DNA of 7,480 bases from Actinomycetes bacterium. Lineage in GTDB: Bacteria > Actinomycetota > Actinomycetes > Propionibacteriales > Propionibacteriaceae. The stretch lies in the NCBI GenBank assembly GCA_009785885.1, contig WQUE01000057.1:1-7480 (forward strand), in the 5' to 3' direction. This document shows, in pieces, positions 4,530 through 7,480 of the stretch; position 1 is the first letter of the stretch; each line of letters opens with the position of its first letter. The notes under the pieces are model-generated. The model was not told where the DNA came from. It made no database searches and saw only the letters and a program-made list of their open reading frames with translations. The position numbers and the translations under genes are program-made.

Positions 4530-7480
4530 ATGCCACTGGTCACGCCACGTTCCGTGCCCGCCCGGAACCGTCACGCCGTCTTCGCGCAACAACTGACACG
4601 GCTGGCCGCCCCCGGCAGTCAACGGGCGGCCGACGCACTCGCCGAATTCGCGGACGCCGCGGACGCGGCCGGCTTCGCCGACATCGCCGGCCACGCCCGG
4701 TTGAGCTTGGGTCCCGCCCTGCACCGTCGTCCCCGGCGATGGGAGCTGCTGGCGTCGACGCTGACGTGGCTGGTGACGCAACTCGACCGCCAAGCCTCAT
4801 GGATCGGGTGGTGGGAGCAATACGAGATCCTCCACCAGTCGACCTGGCTCTTGACGGACGGCCTGCGGCACCCGCACGTCACGCTCGCCGACTTGGGGAC
4901 GGCGCTGGCCCGCCTGGAACGCCAGACGCGACAGGCGGGGTACGCCGACGTGGCCATCGCCCGATGCGGCTACCTCCTGGATCTGCACCGGTTCGGTCAC
5001 CAGGGCGCCGATGCCAGCTACCAGGCGTGGGCCCGGATGCCCCGCTCGGAGATGTCCGCCGACGCGGTCGAGGAGACCGAACTGAAGGTCGACCACCTGG
5101 CCGCCCTCGGCCACGACCATGAGGCCGTCGACCTGGCCACGCCCGGGATGGTTCTGACGCATCTGCCGCTGGCCGTGCTGCGACTCGGCATGCCGGAGCA
5201 GGCCGCCGGGTTGATGGCCCACACGCTGGCGGACGCGGTGAGCCACCGGCCAGGATTGGCCGGCCTCGACTGGCTGACCCGCCAACTGACGACGTGCCTG
5301 CGCGGCGGGGTGATCGAGGTGGGACTCGAACTGCTGCGCTGGTGGCTGCCCCTGCTGCGCAGTGCGGACCGGGCCGACCCCCTGAGCCGGCTGGACCTGC
5401 TCATGGCCGCCCACGGCGTGCTGGCGGAGGCCACGCGCCAAGGCCTCGGCGGTCACACCCTGCCGATCCATGACGGCCACCACCCGGCGATCGGCGACGT
5501 GGCCGACTGGACGGGCGCCCGCGCCCGGCGCCTCGCCGACCGGTTCGACCGGCGCAACCAAACCGGCCACCACCGCCGCCGCCTGGACCAGCTGCTCGAC
5601 GATCTCCCGTCCGCGTCCCGTCCCGGCACCGTGCTGCCGCTGGCCGGCCACCGCGACGGCAGCCCGGCCCCGTTCCTCGCCGCCCGTCTGACCCGGCGCA
5701 ACGAGCACCCGTTCGCCCCGCCGACCGACGATCTGGATGGGCTGGACGTCGTTGGGCTGCGCGACCGGCTACGGCAGGTGCAGCGCTGGGGCGGTCAGGC
5801 GAACACCGCCGACGTCCTGACGTTCTGGCAGGCCCACCGGGACGACCTCGTGGCGGCGACCGTTTCGCCGGACGCGTCCCGCGCCGCCGTCGACCTCGAT
5901 TACGCGGCATGTTTCGCGGAGTATCACCCGACCCACCCCAAGACGGTCGAGGCACACGCGATCGCCGAGCGATACCGACGACTCGGTCTGCCGGCCGACG
6001 CCCGTCTGGTCGAGCAGCGAGTCGACATCGACGCCCTGGATATCCCCGCCGTCCTGGCAGCGATCACGCCGACCGACGCGGACGGCACGCGCGTGCAGCG
6101 GCTGACCGTGCGCCTGCGACTCGTGGGACTGTCCGAGGCGCAGAGCGTCCTGGCGGGCATGACCGACGAGATCGAAGCCCTCGTCGCCGCCCCGCCGCCG
6201 CTCGGCGCCGACGAGCGTTCCTTGGCCGCCCTGCGGGGAACACTGCCGATGATGCCGGACCGCGCCGCCGACGTGCTCGACGCCTGCCTGGACACGCTCC
6301 AGCCGGGCGAATGGCCCGCCGTCCGGGCCCTCCTGCTGGCCCGCCGGGCCCTGGTGCGCCTCCAGGTGGCGAACCAGCGGGAGGGCGCGCTGGCCGACCA
6401 GATCGCCGCCGAACAGACGGCGGGCGAGGCCGGTGAGCTGGATGCGCTGGTCGGTGTGCTGGTGCAGCGCGCCCGGGTCGTGTTCGACGACGACTTGGCG
6501 GGCAGCGAGCGCGACATGCTGCGGGCGCGGTGGGCGGCGCTCCAGGCGGACGCCCTGGAGGGTGTCGCCGCCACGAGCCTCATGCTGGTCGAACTGCTCG
6601 GCCACGAGAACCGTCTCGACGAGGCGGCCTACTATCTGCGCGACGCCCTGGCGGTCCTCGGCGACGAGGCCCTGACGACCGTGCCCCGCCGCCGCCACGA
6701 CCTGTTGCAGGCCCGCGCACACCTCCGCCGCGCCGGAGCGCACCTGATGCGCCGGCGCGAGATGGCCGACCTCGGCCACGACGACGACGATGCCGAGTAC
6801 CTGATGCGGGCCGCCATCGACGATCTGGAGGGCCTCCCGGACGAGCGCGAGACCTTGCCGCTGGCCCATTTCGAGTTGGCGGAACTGCTGACCGGGAAGG
6901 ATGCGCTGGAGGCGCTGCACGAGTACGACCTGGCGGACGAGTTGGCCCGCGCGGAGGGCACGCCCCGCCTGCGTCTCGTCGTGGCCCGCGAGCGAATCCA
7001 GGCCACCTACATCGCGGACGGTCCCGATGCGGCGCTGGCCGCGCTCGACGCCGCACAGCGGCTCAACGACGAGTTCGAGGCCCGCACCTGGTCCGATCCC
7101 GGGCTGCAGGCGCAGCTGGAGTGGGATTTCGACGTGGAGACGCTCCAACTCACCGAGAGCCGCATCCGGGTGCTGCGCGCCGCCCAGCGCACCGACGCCG
7201 CGATGGCGTTGGCGTCCGATCTCAGCCAGCGCTACCAGGTCTCCGAGCATCCGGTGGCTGCCGTGCGCGCCCAGATCCTGCGTGCCGAGCTGCTGATGGA
7301 CTCCGGCCTGCGCCAGGACAGCCTCGACGAGTTCCGCGACGCGTCGCTCGGCGCCCGCCGTCTCGGCAACACCGGCCTCGCCCGGTTCGCGGCCCTCCGC
7401 GGCGCCCAACGGCTGGAGGAGGCCGGCGACACGGCGGCCGCCAGCGCGTTCTGGCATTCGCTGATGGACGACTCCCCCGC
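4530..7480 (+). CDS. Large TPR-like helical-repeat protein of unknown function (3' end outside window)
   Basis: One frame stays open from ATG 4530 to the last base, 983 codons without a stop, with the same G/C third-position bias as the core genes. I do not recognise a named gene. The protein is rich in Ala, Leu, Arg and Asp, has no signal peptide or membrane segment, and should be cytoplasmic. Residues about 1-300 are helical and include an aromatic cluster (WIGWWEQYEIL, 91-101) and paired helices such as LGTALARLERQTRQAGYADVA and VDHLAALGHDHEAVDLA. Residues about 321-400 form an Arg/His/Pro-rich linker. Residues about 560-983 hold repeated helix pairs of TPR character, for example ELLGHENRLDEAAYYLRDAL (about 689-708) and ALRGAQRLEEAGDTAAASAFW near the end. 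From memory, uncharacterised actinobacterial TPR proteins have a similar N-terminal half, but this is unverified. It follows recR after 123 bases with its own ribosome binding site. No enzyme motif, nucleotide-binding loop or DNA-binding helix-turn-helix is visible, so protein-protein scaffolding is the most one can infer. Confidence 0.85.
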   Translation, partial: MPLVTPRSVPARNRHAVFAQQLTRLAAPGSQRAADALAEFADAADAAGFADIAGHARLSLGPALHRRPRRWELLASTLTWLVTQLDRQASWIGWWEQYEILHQSTWLLTDGLRHPHVTLADLGTALARLERQTRQAGYADVAIARCGYLLDLHRFGHQGADASYQAWARMPRSEMSADAVEETELKVDHLAALGHDHEAVDLATPGMVLTHLPLAVLRLGMPEQAAGLMAHTLADAVSHRPGLAGLDWLTRQLTTCLRGGVIEVGLELLRWWLPLLRSADRADPLSRLDLLMAAHGVLAEATRQGLGGHTLPIHDGHHPAIGDVADWTGARARRLADRFDRRNQTGHHRRRLDQLLDDLPSASRPGTVLPLAGHRDGSPAPFLAARLTRRNEHPFAPPTDDLDGLDVVGLRDRLRQVQRWGGQANTADVLTFWQAHRDDLVAATVSPDASRAAVDLDYAACFAEYHPTHPKTVEAHAIAERYRRLGLPADARLVEQRVDIDALDIPAVLAAITPTDADGTRVQRLTVRLRLVGLSEAQSVLAGMTDEIEALVAAPPPLGADERSLAALRGTLPMMPDRAADVLDACLDTLQPGEWPAVRALLLARRALVRLQVANQREGALADQIAAEQTAGEAGELDALVGVLVQRARVVFDDDLAGSERDMLRARWAALQADALEGVAATSLMLVELLGHENRLDEAAYYLRDALAVLGDEALTTVPRRRHDLLQARAHLRRAGAHLMRRREMADLGHDDDDAEYLMRAAIDDLEGLPDERETLPLAHFELAELLTGKDALEALHEYDLADELARAEGTPRLRLVVARERIQATYIADGPDAALAALDAAQRLNDEFEARTWSDPGLQAQLEWDFDVETLQLTESRIRVLRAAQRTDAAMALASDLSQRYQVSEHPVAAVRAQILRAELLMDSGLRQDSLDEFRDASLGARRLGNTGLARFAALRGAQRLEEAGDTAAASAFWHSLMDDSP

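Noticed and set aside
3743..5122. A 459-codon plus-strand open frame across the ybaB end, recR and the next gene
   Set aside because: Its translation is Arg/Pro-rich low-complexity sequence in a different frame from RecR, which is intact and unmistakable.
5769..7457. A 562-codon open frame on the minus strand
   Set aside because: It is antisense to the continuous 983-codon frame on the plus strand, has no recognisable domain, and is explained by the same codon bias.

Overview
This window is high-GC DNA with the strong G/C third-position bias of an actinobacterium. The gene contents agree: an actinobacterial-type DnaX with an SRT motif and acidic tail, a YbaB/EbfC protein with an N-terminus like the mycobacterial one, a short (about 90 nt) SRP RNA without an Alu domain, and GTG starts, one of them apparently leaderless. 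I cannot name the species. A propionibacterial or related high-GC lineage is a reasonable guess only. All genes are on the + strand.

Layout. (1) Bases 1-953 hold the C-terminal part of a PiT/PHO4-family phosphate permease whose 5' end is outside the window. (2) 961-1194 is a 77-residue protein with two membrane segments, seven bases after the permease stop and with a Shine-Dalgarno overlapping that stop, so the two are probably one operon. (3) 1195-1401 holds no protein gene. It carries a promoter (about 1202-1230), the SRP RNA gene ffs (about 1236-1328) and a -10-like box directly before dnaX. (4) 1402-3411 is dnaX, 3484-3801 is ybaB/ebfC and 3798-4406 is recR. This is the classic clamp-loader / nucleoid protein / recombination-repair cluster, with ybaB and recR overlapping by 4 bases. 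(5) 4407-4529 is a 123-base gap with three copies of GCCCCGGG and a strong ribosome binding site. (6) From 4530 to the window end one frame stays open for 983 codons. It encodes a large, soluble, alpha-helical, TPR-like protein of unknown function whose 3' end lies outside the window.

How the genes relate. The permease pair would import phosphate, with the small membrane protein as a possible partner. The ffs-dnaX-ybaB-recR block groups membrane-protein targeting RNA with replication and recombinational repair factors. This linkage is a long-conserved gene order rather than one biochemical pathway. The TPR-like protein follows recR but has its own ribosome binding site and perhaps its own control region, so its link to RecR is positional only.

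Most of the window is ordinary conserved core genome. The least explained part is the 983-codon open frame. The best regulatory observations are the ffs promoter and the apparent leaderless GTG start of dnaX, which gives DnaX an unusual extension of about 52 residues before the conserved LALYRRYRP start. I see no CRISPR array, transposase, tRNA, attachment site or phage gene, and I did not find convincing evidence for an undescribed multi-gene system.
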